A stretch of 57,612 nucleotides of DNA from CAZVLQ01 sp964628185. GTDB taxonomy: Bacteria > Pseudomonadota > Zetaproteobacteria > Mariprofundales > Mariprofundaceae. The DNA is taken from NCBI GenBank assembly GCA_964628185.1, contig CAZVLQ010000013.1, forward strand, positions 1 to 57,612, in the 5' to 3' direction. The position numbers and the translations under genes are program-made. Positions 1 to 8,308 of this stretch are shown piece by piece (within the stretch, counting starts at the first letter, position 1; each line of letters opens with the position of its first letter). Under the pieces are notes generated by a model. It saw only the letters and a list, made by a program, of their open reading frames with translations, had not been told where the DNA came from and made no database searches.

Positions 1-56
1 AACCCCTGTTTCCGCCGTGAGAGGGCGGCGTCCTGGACCACTAGACGATGGGAGCC
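1..56 (-). tRNA. tRNA-Glu (anticodon CUC), 5' part, cut by window start
   Basis: Read on the minus strand, the sequence starts GGCTCCCATCGTCTAGTGG, the usual start of a bacterial tRNA-Glu acceptor stem and D arm. The anticodon arm is CCGCC-CTCTCAC-GGCGG, which puts CUC at positions 34-36. The T arm begins (AACAGGGGTT) and then the window ends, so about 20 bases of the 3' side are missing. The identity rests on the D-loop and anticodon arm, which match known tRNA-Glu closely. The CUC form would read GAG codons beside a UUC isoacceptor elsewhere. Confidence 0.9.
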
Positions 57-236
57 TCTTTGGAGGGCGGGTTTGTACTGGATTATGCATTGCCCGTCAA
101 TGAAAAACACAGCGTGAGAGCGTGCCTTGCTTCCGGCCGGTCAACGACTCGCTGAAGCATGATTTGCGTGTAAAGAACAGGACAAACCGGGGCGATCCGA
201 ATCGGGGGTTTACCCTTTCTCTCATGCCGTTATCTT

Positions 237-1634
237 ATGGGCATGATATTTCCCAAAAAAATCCTGGGCTCCGGTATGGCTGGCGCCGCAATTATCCTGA
301 CCGCCTGCCTGCCCGCAACCGCCAGGCATGGTGTTACCGCTGACATCGGCAGGATGCGCCATAACACACCAACCGTCGCAGTTGTAAAAAAAGCCGTCAC
401 GAAACCGGAACCCGCCGTAGCACCGGCCAAGAAAGACACGGTGAAAGCGACCGTCCCGGAACACACCGTGACTCCACCACCCCCGCCGCCGGCAACACCG
501 GCCATAGCGGCGCGTAATGCCCTGCTGAAGGGGATCCCCGAACGCGATCTGGCGCGTATCCAGGCGGAAGTAAAGCGCGTATACGCAAGACTCTGGCCCA
601 TTATCGCCAACCGCTCCCGGTACGTGCGCGCCCGCCTCCGGCCCGTGCTTGAAGGTATGCACGCTCCGCCAACGCTGGAGGCCGTGCCTGTTGTTGAGTC
701 GGGATACAATCCCTACGCCTTTTCATCCGCCGGTGCCACGGGCCTGTGGCAACTGATGCCCGGTACGGCGCGCCTGCTGGCCATACGCACGCCACGCGGT
801 ATCAATGCCCGCCGCAATATCGAGGCGGGAACGGCCGGTGCAGTCCGCTATCTACTGAGGATGAAGGCGCGCTTCGGCAACTGGCCACTGGCCTTTGCCG
901 CCTATCATCGCGGCCCCGGCAGTATTGCACGCGCCATCCGCCGCAGGCCATGGTCACCCTCCGATGGCCTGGGCAGGATGCCCGTGCCTGCGATAACGCG
1001 CACCTATGTTCGTCACATTCTCGGACTTTCGGCGCTGCTCTGGCGCGGTGTATGGCAATTTCCGGAGCCATGGCCAACTCGTGCCATGGAATTAAAGAGG
1101 CCCGTAGACCTGAATCTGCTCGCCCGCGCAGCCAATATCAGCCGCGATGATCTGTTCCGTTTCAATCCCGGACTGGAACACAGCCAGTATCTGAGTGTGC
1201 CGTTGACCCTGTATCTTCCCGATAATATGCGCAACCACATCATCACGCATGCCGCCGCGGCTGCGGCCGCGCCCGCACATATCCGCATCCACATCCGTAC
1301 TGGCGACAATCTGTGGATGCTGGCACACAGATACCATACAACAGTCCGCTACCTGCGTCACATCAATCCGGGGACGTCCCGGCTTCTGCATCCGGGCCGG
1401 TCCCTGCTCGTACCTGCCAGGCGTTTCAATACCGCCGCTCCCCTGCCCAACCCGCTGCTGGCGCGAGGCAGGCGCATTCGCTATCGCGTCAGAAATGGCG
1501 ATAGCCTGTGGAAGATTGCCAGACGATTCGGCACCACGATAAGGGCGATTGCACGCACCAACAGCCTGCGCCGGACCGCCATGCTGCGCCCCGGCGACAC
1601 CCTGTGGATACTGGCCCGCATCCGGCCTTCCTGA
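237..1634 (+). CDS. membrane-bound lytic murein transglycosylase, MltD-like, with LysM repeats
   Basis: Predicted 465-residue lipoprotein that cleaves peptidoglycan glycan strands in the periplasm. A hydrophobic segment ends in LTAC with the lipid cysteine at residue 24. A Pro-rich linker (PPPPPPA near 80) leads into an SLT domain at about 140-275 with catalytic Glu154 in VPVVESGYNPY, followed by the family motif GLWQLMPGTA. Two clear LysM glycan-binding repeats follow (about 350-394 and 414-460), with a weaker LysM-like stretch near 290-328. Domain order and length fit MltD. Two ATGs six bases apart could start it and neither has a strong Shine-Dalgarno, so the start is uncertain by two residues. 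Only seven bases separate it from the next gene, suggesting one transcript. Confidence 0.88.
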   Translation: MGMIFPKKILGSGMAGAAIILTACLPATARHGVTADIGRMRHNTPTVAVVKKAVTKPEPAVAPAKKDTVKATVPEHTVTPPPPPPATPAIAARNALLKGIPERDLARIQAEVKRVYARLWPIIANRSRYVRARLRPVLEGMHAPPTLEAVPVVESGYNPYAFSSAGATGLWQLMPGTARLLAIRTPRGINARRNIEAGTAGAVRYLLRMKARFGNWPLAFAAYHRGPGSIARAIRRRPWSPSDGLGRMPVPAITRTYVRHILGLSALLWRGVWQFPEPWPTRAMELKRPVDLNLLARAANISRDDLFRFNPGLEHSQYLSVPLTLYLPDNMRNHIITHAAAAAAAPAHIRIHIRTGDNLWMLAHRYHTTVRYLRHINPGTSRLLHPGRSLLVPARRFNTAAPLPNPLLARGRRIRYRVRNGDSLWKIARRFGTTIRAIARTNSLRRTAMLRPGDTLWILARIRPS

Positions 1635-1641
1635 TTTGCCG

Positions 1642-3324
1642 ATGCGATTGGGCCTGACGGGCCTTTTCCTTTACCTGCTAATCGGCTTTACGGCCTGCTC
1701 CTCCGATTCGGATGAAACCCGCGGTGCAACCACCGGCGGGCAGGCGCCCGCCCCGGCCGGTTCCGGGGCCGTGGTCGCCACGCCGGCCAGGGGGGACAGG
1801 CTGGTATCGGCCAGCATTGGCGATGCCACCAATCTTATCCCGCTCATTGCCGGAGACGCCTCCAGCCAGGATATCGCCGGCCAGATGTATCTTTCCCTGC
1901 TTAAATATGACCGCAACCTGGACCTGACCGGCCAGCTTGCAGGCTCATGGCAGGTTTCCCGCGACAATCTTTCCATCATCTTCCACCTGCGTCCGCATCT
2001 TCACTGGACAGACGGAACGCCGTTCACCAGCGCCGATTGCGCTTTCACCCTGCGGCTCATGCTGGATGCGCATACCCAAAGCCCCTTCAAGTCCGATTAC
2101 GCCAGGATCAGCCATGTTGAAACGCCGGACAGCCTCACCTTTGTGGTACGCTACAAACAACCCTACTCCCCCGCTCTTTCCTCATGGGCGTCTCTGGCCA
2201 TTCTGCCCCGGCACATTTTCAAGGGCGTTGACATTATGAATACGCCGCTTTCACGCCGGCCGGCGGCCACCATCGGCCCTTACAGCCTCATCCGCTGGCT
2301 GCCCCAGCAGTCCATTCTGCTACGAGCCAACGCGGGCTACTTTGACGGTCCGGTATGGATCACGGAAAGGCTGACACGCATCATCCCGGACACCGCCACC
2401 CAGTTTCTGGAACTTTCCGCCAGCCACCTGGACAACATGAGCCTTACCCCCCTGCAATACCGGCGCCTGTTTCCCGCCAGGCCCGGACTGGTGCGGCGGT
2501 ATCGCCGCTACAAATACCTCGGCTTCGGCTATACCTACCTGGGTTTCAACCTCAAACGGCCGCCCTTTAATGATGCGCGTGTTCGCCGGGCCATCGTTTA
2601 CGCCATCAACCGCAGGGAAATCGTGGACGGCGTGTTGCTGGGAATGGGTGAAGTGATCGCCACGCCCTATAAGCCAGGCACCTACTGGGTGAACGAGCGG
2701 ATCAGGCCGCGTCCGTTTGATCCCGACAAGGCCAGGGAAATACTGGCCGGGGCAGGCTGGCGCGATACGGACGGCGACGGCATCCTGGACAGAAACGGCA
2801 AGCCGCTTTCATTCACCATCCTCACCAACAACGGCAACAAACAGCGCGCCGATGCCGCCGTAATTATTCAGCAACGGCTAAAGCAGGTCGGTATCACCGT
2901 CAGGGTACGGCTGGTGGAGTGGTCCGCCTTCATCGAACATTTCATCAACAAGCGCAACTTCGAGGCCGTCATCCTCGGCTGGTCGCTTTCGCCCGAACCG
3001 GATCAGTACAGTATCTGGCATTCATCACAGACCGGCCCGCGTCAGTTCAACTTTCTCTCCTATGCCAACAAAAAAGTGGATCAGGCGCTGGTAGCGGCCA
3101 CACGCACCTTCGACCGTGGCAAGCGCAAGCACCTTTACGACACCGTACAGGAAGAAATCCACAGGGACGCACCCGTGGTTTTCCTGTATGCACCTTATTC
3201 ACTACCGGTATTCCACAAACGTGTCCATGGCATCAAGCCCGCACCCGCCGGCATCGGCTACAACAGTGAACACTGGTTCGTACCGAAATCCGAACAGAAA
3301 TATCACCTGGCCATCCAGCCGTAA
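1642..3324 (+). CDS. peptide ABC transporter substrate-binding lipoprotein (family 5)
   Basis: 560-residue member of the SBP_bac_5 (OppA/DppA) family, which binds oligopeptides or similar ligands in the periplasm for an ABC importer. I start it at the ATG at 1642 because the segment after it is a clean lipoprotein signal (LLIGFTAC, lipid cysteine at about 19), while the longer reading frame begins inside mltD in a non-coding-looking frame. Family marks include the early HLHWTDGTPFTSAD block and the VRRAIVYAINR block, with a C-terminal HWFVP end. No permease or ATPase genes lie nearby, so it is either an orphan binding protein or works with a distant transporter. Given the upstream transglycosylase, murein peptide recycling is a possible role, but that is inference. 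Confidence 0.88.
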   Translation: MRLGLTGLFLYLLIGFTACSSDSDETRGATTGGQAPAPAGSGAVVATPARGDRLVSASIGDATNLIPLIAGDASSQDIAGQMYLSLLKYDRNLDLTGQLAGSWQVSRDNLSIIFHLRPHLHWTDGTPFTSADCAFTLRLMLDAHTQSPFKSDYARISHVETPDSLTFVVRYKQPYSPALSSWASLAILPRHIFKGVDIMNTPLSRRPAATIGPYSLIRWLPQQSILLRANAGYFDGPVWITERLTRIIPDTATQFLELSASHLDNMSLTPLQYRRLFPARPGLVRRYRRYKYLGFGYTYLGFNLKRPPFNDARVRRAIVYAINRREIVDGVLLGMGEVIATPYKPGTYWVNERIRPRPFDPDKAREILAGAGWRDTDGDGILDRNGKPLSFTILTNNGNKQRADAAVIIQQRLKQVGITVRVRLVEWSAFIEHFINKRNFEAVILGWSLSPEPDQYSIWHSSQTGPRQFNFLSYANKKVDQALVAATRTFDRGKRKHLYDTVQEEIHRDAPVVFLYAPYSLPVFHKRVHGIKPAPAGIGYNSEHWFVPKSEQKYHLAIQP

Positions 3325-3393
3325 GCCGGCTTTGCCCTTTACCTGCAAATTATTTTCACAACAGCGAGTGCAGAGAGCATATCTGAGAATAAG

Positions 3394-4260
3394 CTAACCC
3401 TGGTCGGGACATGCATCGCCGCCGCTTTCCGGCTGCAGGGTGGCGTGGACAACGCCATGATTGCGCAAATCGGCAAGCAACCGCGGCAGAACATCCGGCC
3501 AGCGTGCAATTTCCTCAATACAGACATGTGCGGACAGGGCCAGCCGCTCATCCGGCAGCGTCCATACATGCACGTGGTGCACACCGCTGACCCCCGTCAT
3601 GGCCGTCATGGAAGCCACCAGCGCCTCCATGTCCACCGAGGCCGGCGCCGCTTCCATAAGTTGCAGGGTTGTATCGCGAATCAGGCGCCAGCCGCCCCAA
3701 ACGAGAATGAGAACCACCATAAGGGAAAGAAGCGGATCAATCGGCATCCAGCCGGTCGCTACGATCACGGCGGCGGCGCTGACGGCGGCCACCGAACCCA
3801 GCATATCGCCCAACACATGCCAGTAGGCGGCGCGGGTGTTCACATCATGTCCGCCGTGCAACCAGCGCAGGATGATGATGTTGGCCACAAGCCCCGCTAC
3901 GGCCACCACCAGCATCAGGCCGCCCTGCACCACGGGCGGATGATACAGCCTCTCCAGCGCAACCCATGCAATCCAGCCACCGACAAACCAAAGACCCAGG
4001 CCGTTCACCTGCGCCACCATTACCCGTGCCCGCCCATAGCCGTAACTCATGCCGGCATGGGCCGGACGCGTGGCAATTCGGCGGGCAAGCACCGCCAGCG
4101 CCAGCGCGGCCACGTCGGAAAGCATATGCACGGCATCGGCCAGCAGAGCCAGGGAACCGGAAAGCCAGCCGCCCGTCAATTCCACGGCGGCAAACACGGC
4201 CGTCAGTATCAAGGCGGCATTGAGCGAACGATGTTCATGCCTATGAGCTGTATGCGTCAT
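3394..4260 (-). CDS. cation diffusion facilitator (CzcD/ZitB-like) metal exporter
   Basis: 288-residue CDF-family inner-membrane antiporter exporting divalent metal from the cytoplasm. About six membrane helices are visible. The two transport-site motifs are both HxxxD (His45/Asp49 in ADAVHMLSD and His148/Asp152 in HVLGD). In this family that pattern is typical of zinc, cobalt or cadmium exporters, while DxxxD tends to iron or manganese. The N-terminus is His-rich (HTAHRHEHR) and the cytoplasmic C-terminal domain keeps HHVHVW. It stands alone, convergent with the peptide-binding gene, and about 7 kb from the RND metal-efflux cluster. Metal specificity cannot be fixed from sequence alone. Confidence 0.92.
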   Translation of the reverse strand: MTHTAHRHEHRSLNAALILTAVFAAVELTGGWLSGSLALLADAVHMLSDVAALALAVLARRIATRPAHAGMSYGYGRARVMVAQVNGLGLWFVGGWIAWVALERLYHPPVVQGGLMLVVAVAGLVANIIILRWLHGGHDVNTRAAYWHVLGDMLGSVAAVSAAAVIVATGWMPIDPLLSLMVVLILVWGGWRLIRDTTLQLMEAAPASVDMEALVASMTAMTGVSGVHHVHVWTLPDERLALSAHVCIEEIARWPDVLPRLLADLRNHGVVHATLQPESGGDACPDQG

Positions 4261-4307
4261 GATTGCAGGTATAGATTATGAATAATAACGTTCAGCACAA
4301 CCATCGG

Positions 4308-4373
4308 AACCGCGAATACACGCGAACAAGAGGGAAAATATCTATTCGCGTATTTTTGTGTGTATTCGCGGTT
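4308..4373. repeat. interspersed inverted repeat between two minus-strand genes
   Basis: A perfect 14-bp inverted repeat, AACCGCGAATACAC at 4308-4321 and its reverse complement at 4360-4373, encloses a second short pair (CGCGAA at 4321-4326, TTCGCG at 4345-4350). Sequences of this wording occur as dispersed intergenic repeats in many proteobacteria. It lies between the small barrel gene and the CDF gene. No T tract follows in either direction, so a terminator role is less likely than a mobile or REP-like repeat. Confidence 0.6.
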
Positions 4374-4400
4374 CAGCCTTTTCCTGCCCGGTTCTCCTGA

Positions 4401-4991
4401 TTAGAATTCCAGCTTGATTAATCCCGAAGCGCCCCACACATCCAGGCCGCGCTGCGTAAGGCCATCAAACTTGTTGACGTATTGCGTCCACTCGCCCGCG
4501 ATCAGAAGGTTGTCCAGAACACGGTAATCCAGTCCGCCGCCGGCTGTGAAATCGGTTTTGGTATCGGCAACCTCCACGCCGCTTGTGCGGGTCAGTGAAG
4601 AGCGCATGGTGGTTCCACCGACCACGGCATAGAAGCGCAGATACTCCGTTGCCGGAAGTTGAAACTTGGCCAGATAGGAAACGAACCAGTCCATGCTCAA
4701 CCTGGAAAAGCCTTTGGCCGCGCCATCCGAGGCGGAACCGAAGCGCGCCTCAATGCCAAGGTATCGGTGCAGATCCGCACCGATCACACCATAGCCGCCA
4801 AACACCGTATCCGAATCCGAACCGGTAGAAAGGTTGAAACTGCCCAGACCGCCACCGATATAGGGCGCAAAGAAAAAATCCTGCGGCGGATGAAAGTAAA
4901 AATCATGGGGCCGCGCACCGGCCTGGGCCTGCATGCCGGCGGAACACATGAACACAGCCATCACGGCAACAGCACGAATTATCCATCTCAT
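4401..4991 (-). CDS. small outer-membrane beta-barrel protein
   Basis: 196-residue exported protein with a signal peptide ending near MQAQAGA and alternating aromatic and glycine-rich strands (PYIGGGLGSFNLS, FTAGGGLDYRV). The chain ends LIKLEF, with the C-terminal phenylalanine that the BAM complex recognises in outer-membrane proteins. Size and pattern fit the eight-stranded OMP_b-brl/OmpA-barrel class. There is no periplasmic domain. It is transcribed away from the PCMT-like gene, sharing about 100 bases of upstream DNA. The function is unknown; small barrels of this class are often adhesins or structural proteins. Confidence 0.75.
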   Translation of the reverse strand: MRWIIRAVAVMAVFMCSAGMQAQAGARPHDFYFHPPQDFFFAPYIGGGLGSFNLSTGSDSDTVFGGYGVIGADLHRYLGIEARFGSASDGAAKGFSRLSMDWFVSYLAKFQLPATEYLRFYAVVGGTTMRSSLTRTSGVEVADTKTDFTAGGGLDYRVLDNLLIAGEWTQYVNKFDGLTQRGLDVWGASGLIKLEF

Positions 4992-5095
4992 CGCTCACCT
5001 CCCGATCAGGAAACTGCAAGGCTAGAAGATCGCATTACCTTGTCAACGATTGCTTTCTATTGCATTCTAGCGGCAATTTTTCAGGGGGATTTTCC

Positions 5096-5764
5096 ATGGC
5101 TTTGATTGATTTTGAAACCGCCCGCCGCAACATGGTGGAAAACCAGATTCGCTGCTGCAAAATTCTGGATCCGGCGCTGCTGGACACCCTGGAGATCATG
5201 CCACGCGAAGCGTTTCTGCCGGATGAGGTTAAAAGCCTCGCCTATATGGAAGGGCATGTTCCGCTGCCTTGCGGTCAGGAGATGCTGAGCCCGCTTCAGG
5301 AAGGTTATATCATGCAGGCCCTGAACCTTGAGGGAAACGAACGCGTGCTGGAAATCGGCGCCGGCACCGGATTTCTGACGGCCTTGCTGGCCATGCATGG
5401 CAGGGAGGTGGTTTCCTTCGAGCTGCATGCGCCACTGGCGGATCTGGCCGGGGAAAACCTGAAAACCCATGGTATTACCAATACTACGGTAATTTGCGCC
5501 AACGGCATGGAAGCGGAGAATCTGAAAAAAGCGGGAGAATTCGATATCATTGTGCTCGGAGCTGCGCTGGAAAAACTGCCGGAACATCTGGGCGGATTGC
5601 TGAAAAAAGGGGGAACTCTTATTGGCTTTTTCGGCACCAATCCGGTCGTCAAGCTGGTCCTTATGGAACATATCGGGAAAGCCGGGTGGCGACGCGAGGA
5701 ACTGGTTGAAACCCTGTTGCAGGGCATGGAAGGCCTGCCGGAAAAACGGGAATTCGTCTTTTAA
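5096..5764 (+). CDS. protein-L-isoaspartate O-methyltransferase family protein
   Basis: 222-residue AdoMet-dependent methyltransferase of the PCMT family, which repairs L-isoaspartyl residues in damaged proteins in the cytoplasm. Motif I is VLEIGAGTG at about 84-92, preceded by the PCMT-type N-terminus (NMVENQIR, then PREAFLP). The canonical QTISQP segment is replaced by QEMLSPLQEG, as in the divergent branch often found beside tolC in proteobacteria, so repair activity is likely but not certain. I chose the ATG at 5096 because AGGGGG sits seven bases upstream; the longer frame adds 12 residues with no ribosome site. It is monocistronic or leads into the MltB gene 42 bases downstream. Confidence 0.85.
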   Translation: MALIDFETARRNMVENQIRCCKILDPALLDTLEIMPREAFLPDEVKSLAYMEGHVPLPCGQEMLSPLQEGYIMQALNLEGNERVLEIGAGTGFLTALLAMHGREVVSFELHAPLADLAGENLKTHGITNTTVICANGMEAENLKKAGEFDIIVLGAALEKLPEHLGGLLKKGGTLIGFFGTNPVVKLVLMEHIGKAGWRREELVETLLQGMEGLPEKREFVF

Positions 5765-5806
5765 CCTGAGCATTTATGATTAGTCCAGGTTAACCTTCGC
5801 CCTGAT

Positions 5807-6874
5807 ATGGCGGCGATACATTCCACGGATTCGAACGGAACCGGCCCGGACAGGGGCCGACGGCGTCTGCTGCAGGGGGCGCTGCTGGGCATGGCATATC
5901 TGACCTTTCCCCGGCTGGATGCCGTCGGGGCGGCAGGTGTTTCCGCCATCGTGCCGCTAACATCGAAGGCCGATCTGGCCGTCAGGCTTGAATCCGAGTT
6001 CAAGATACCGGAGCCCCTGATTCGGTCCGCCCTTGCCAGGGCTAAATTCACACCCAGCGTCATTGAACGCATGCAACGCCCCTATGAAGCCAGGCCCTAC
6101 GCGGAGTACCGGCCGTTATTCGTGAACACACGTCTTGCCCGCATGGGCGAGGCCTATATGGCTCGGCACAAGGCGATTATCATGCAGGCTGAACGCCTTT
6201 ACGGCGTACAGGGAGAGATTATCGCCGCCATCCTTGGCATGGAAACCCACTACGGCCGCAGCAGCGGACGTGACAGGGTGCTTGATGCGCTCTATACCCT
6301 GTCCACGGGATATCCCAAACGGGCGGCATTTTTTCGCAGGGAGCTGGGAAATTTCCTCCTTCTGTGCCAGGAGGAGCATCTGCGCCCGGACCAGCCGCTC
6401 GGTTCATACGCCGGCGCCTTCGGGGCGACTCAGTTTATTCCTTCTTCCTATCGGCATTACGCCGTGGACGCGGACGGCGACGGCAGACGCAATGTCTGGG
6501 ATTCCCCCGCCGACATCATTCACAGCGTCGCCAACTATTTTCATCTGCACGGCTGGGATGCGGGACGCCCCGTCGCTCGCTGGATGCCCGCCCTGCCCGA
6601 ACAGCCCGGGCTGGACCGGCTCAGACAGGCCGGCATCCGGCAATGGCAAACGCTGGGGAGAGTGCGCGGACTTCTGCCGTCACTTCCTTCCGCCTGGCAT
6701 GATGATGACCGTGTTTCACTCGTCAGCCTGGAAACGGCGCAGGGCCGGAAAGAAGCCTTGATTCATTACAATTTCTACGTCATTACACGCTGGAACCATT
6801 CATACAACTATGCCATGGCCGCAAGCGAACTGGCCGCCATGCTGGGATGCGGACTTTGCCGTACCGGTGCCTGA
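5807..6874 (+). CDS. mltB: lytic murein transglycosylase B family protein
   Basis: 355-residue family 3 lytic transglycosylase that cuts peptidoglycan between MurNAc and GlcNAc. The catalytic glutamate is Glu146 in GMETHYG. Other family blocks are GAFGATQFIPSSY, DADGDGRRNVWDSPADI and the C-terminal ITRWNHSYNYAMA. The N-terminus has a run of arginines followed by a hydrophobic stretch (RRRLLQG at 18-24), resembling a twin-arginine signal; no lipobox is visible, so it may be a soluble periplasmic form. Its stop overlaps the rlpA start by 28 bases, so the two are translated from one message and probably act together in septal wall remodelling. Confidence 0.93.
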   Translation: MAAIHSTDSNGTGPDRGRRRLLQGALLGMAYLTFPRLDAVGAAGVSAIVPLTSKADLAVRLESEFKIPEPLIRSALARAKFTPSVIERMQRPYEARPYAEYRPLFVNTRLARMGEAYMARHKAIIMQAERLYGVQGEIIAAILGMETHYGRSSGRDRVLDALYTLSTGYPKRAAFFRRELGNFLLLCQEEHLRPDQPLGSYAGAFGATQFIPSSYRHYAVDADGDGRRNVWDSPADIIHSVANYFHLHGWDAGRPVARWMPALPEQPGLDRLRQAGIRQWQTLGRVRGLLPSLPSAWHDDDRVSLVSLETAQGRKEALIHYNFYVITRWNHSYNYAMAASELAAMLGCGLCRTGA

Positions 6875-7704
6875 CCCGTCTGTCAACGGTCCCGGTTCTG
6901 TGCCTGTCCATGCTGGCAGGCTGCGGTACTGCGAGGATCAGTTACTCGCCACTCCCTGGGGTGCATGTTTCCGCTCCCGTTTCCATCCCGTCCGGCCGGC
7001 ACGCACGGCTGCCGGCCGGCATTGGCGGCCATTACAAAACCGGCATGCCCTACCGGGTGGGCGGCCGCAGCTACTTTCCACTGTCAACGGCACGTGGCTA
7101 CGATGAGACCGGTATTGCTTCATGGTACGGACGTGATTTTCACGGCAAGCTGACGGCCAACGGTGAGCGCTACGACATGCATGCCCTGTCCGCCGCGCAC
7201 AAAACCCTGCCGCTGCCATCCCTGGTGCGCGTCACCAATCTTGAAAACAGCCGCTCCGTCGTCGTGCGGGTCAATGACCGCGGACCCTTCGTCAAGCATC
7301 GCCTGATCGATCTTTCCCGGGCCGCCGCCATGGCGCTCGGTTTCGCCGACAGGGGTACGGCGCGCGTGCGCGTTCAGTCGCTGGATATGAACGCTCCCGC
7401 CACGGCGGAGATCAAAGCGCCCCGGCCCGTTTCATCGCGCATGGCCTCCGGATCGGCCAGGGTGCAGCCGGCAGCCGGCATGTATGTGCAGATCGGCGCC
7501 TTTGCCCTGCGTAACAATGCATCGCACTTGAAGGCGGCCCTGGCCGGCCGGTATCCATCCGTTCGGATTCGGCCCTACGTGCATGCCATGCAGACCCTGT
7601 ACCGCGTGCGCATCGGCCCGTTTGTGAATGTGCGGATGATTGAACATACGGTGCTCTCTCTGCAGCGGCAGGGCTACGCCAATACCGTGGTCGTCATTGA
7701 ATAA
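6847..7704 (+). CDS. rlpA: septal ring lytic transglycosylase RlpA with SPOR domain
   Basis: 285-residue lipoprotein. The signal ends SMLAGC with the lipid cysteine at residue 26. The double-psi beta-barrel starts at GIASWYGRDFHGK and carries the expected RVNDRGPF block with its catalytic Asp. A SPOR domain at about 210-285 (YVQIGAFALRNNA to RVRIGPF) binds denuded glycan at the division site. In characterised homologues RlpA digests stem-peptide-free glycan during daughter-cell separation. It lies in an order mltB-rlpA-LOG-dac, which is common around rlpA and indicates a wall-metabolism operon. The start inside mltB is supported by the intact signal peptide. Confidence 0.94.
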   Translation: MRTLPYRCLTRLSTVPVLCLSMLAGCGTARISYSPLPGVHVSAPVSIPSGRHARLPAGIGGHYKTGMPYRVGGRSYFPLSTARGYDETGIASWYGRDFHGKLTANGERYDMHALSAAHKTLPLPSLVRVTNLENSRSVVVRVNDRGPFVKHRLIDLSRAAAMALGFADRGTARVRVQSLDMNAPATAEIKAPRPVSSRMASGSARVQPAAGMYVQIGAFALRNNASHLKAALAGRYPSVRIRPYVHAMQTLYRVRIGPFVNVRMIEHTVLSLQRQGYANTVVVIE

Positions 7705-7711
7705 TCCCGGT

Positions 7712-8269
7712 ATGAATCGCCGCCGTATCACCGCCTTCGGCGCATCCCGCCTGCCGGATCATGACCCGCGTTTTAATGATGTCATGCGTCTGGGAGAAAA
7801 ACTCGGCCAGACCGGCTGGGATGCGCTTACCGGCGGTCATCAGGGCATGATGGCCGCGATCTGCCGTGGTATCCGTGCCGGAGGCGGCCATGTACGGGGC
7901 GTTACCCTGGAACGTTTTCCGACGCCGCCGGGCAACCATTTAAGTGAGGAGGTGCGCGCCAGAAATTTCTTCGAACGCATGCAGATGCTGATTGAGCAGA
8001 CCGATGCCTGGCTGGCGCTCCCCGGCGGTCTGGGCACGCTGGCGGAGTTGGCCATGAGTTGGGATTTGCTGGCCATTGGCGTGCTTGAACCCCGCCCCCT
8101 GCTCCTGTATGGCGATATGTGGACGCCCCTGCTGTCTTCCCTGCGCCGGTCCATGATCCCCTCCGTGGATCATGCCTTCGATCTTGTCCGCCATTGCCAC
8201 AGCCATGATGAAGTGCTGGCGGCACTTGCATGCACACCGGCTTTGCGTGCATCCTCCGGCCCTGTCTGA
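7712..8269 (+). CDS. LOG family protein (TIGR00730-like), possible nucleotide phosphoribohydrolase
   Basis: 185-residue Rossmann-fold protein of the LOG/lysine-decarboxylase-like family. The two signature sites are present: GGHQGMM for the phosphate loop and LPGGLGTLAEL for the active-site loop. Characterised relatives cleave the N-glycosidic bond of nucleoside monophosphates, for example cytokinin riboside 5'-monophosphate; the physiological substrate in bacteria is often unknown. I start it at the ATG at 7712, seven bases after the rlpA stop; the longer frame overlaps rlpA without a conserved N-terminus. The start MNRRRITAFGASR matches the usual VFGSS-type first strand. It is probably co-transcribed with rlpA and the DD-carboxypeptidase gene. 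Confidence 0.85.
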   Translation: MNRRRITAFGASRLPDHDPRFNDVMRLGEKLGQTGWDALTGGHQGMMAAICRGIRAGGGHVRGVTLERFPTPPGNHLSEEVRARNFFERMQMLIEQTDAWLALPGGLGTLAELAMSWDLLAIGVLEPRPLLLYGDMWTPLLSSLRRSMIPSVDHAFDLVRHCHSHDEVLAALACTPALRASSGPV

Positions 8270-8308
8270 AAGACACGAATGGCAGACTGATCCACAGGAG
8301 GACTGGCA

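Noticed and set aside
3445..4281. 278-codon plus-strand frame opposite the CDF gene
   Set aside because: His/Gln/Arg-rich shadow of a gene with intact CDF metal-site motifs.
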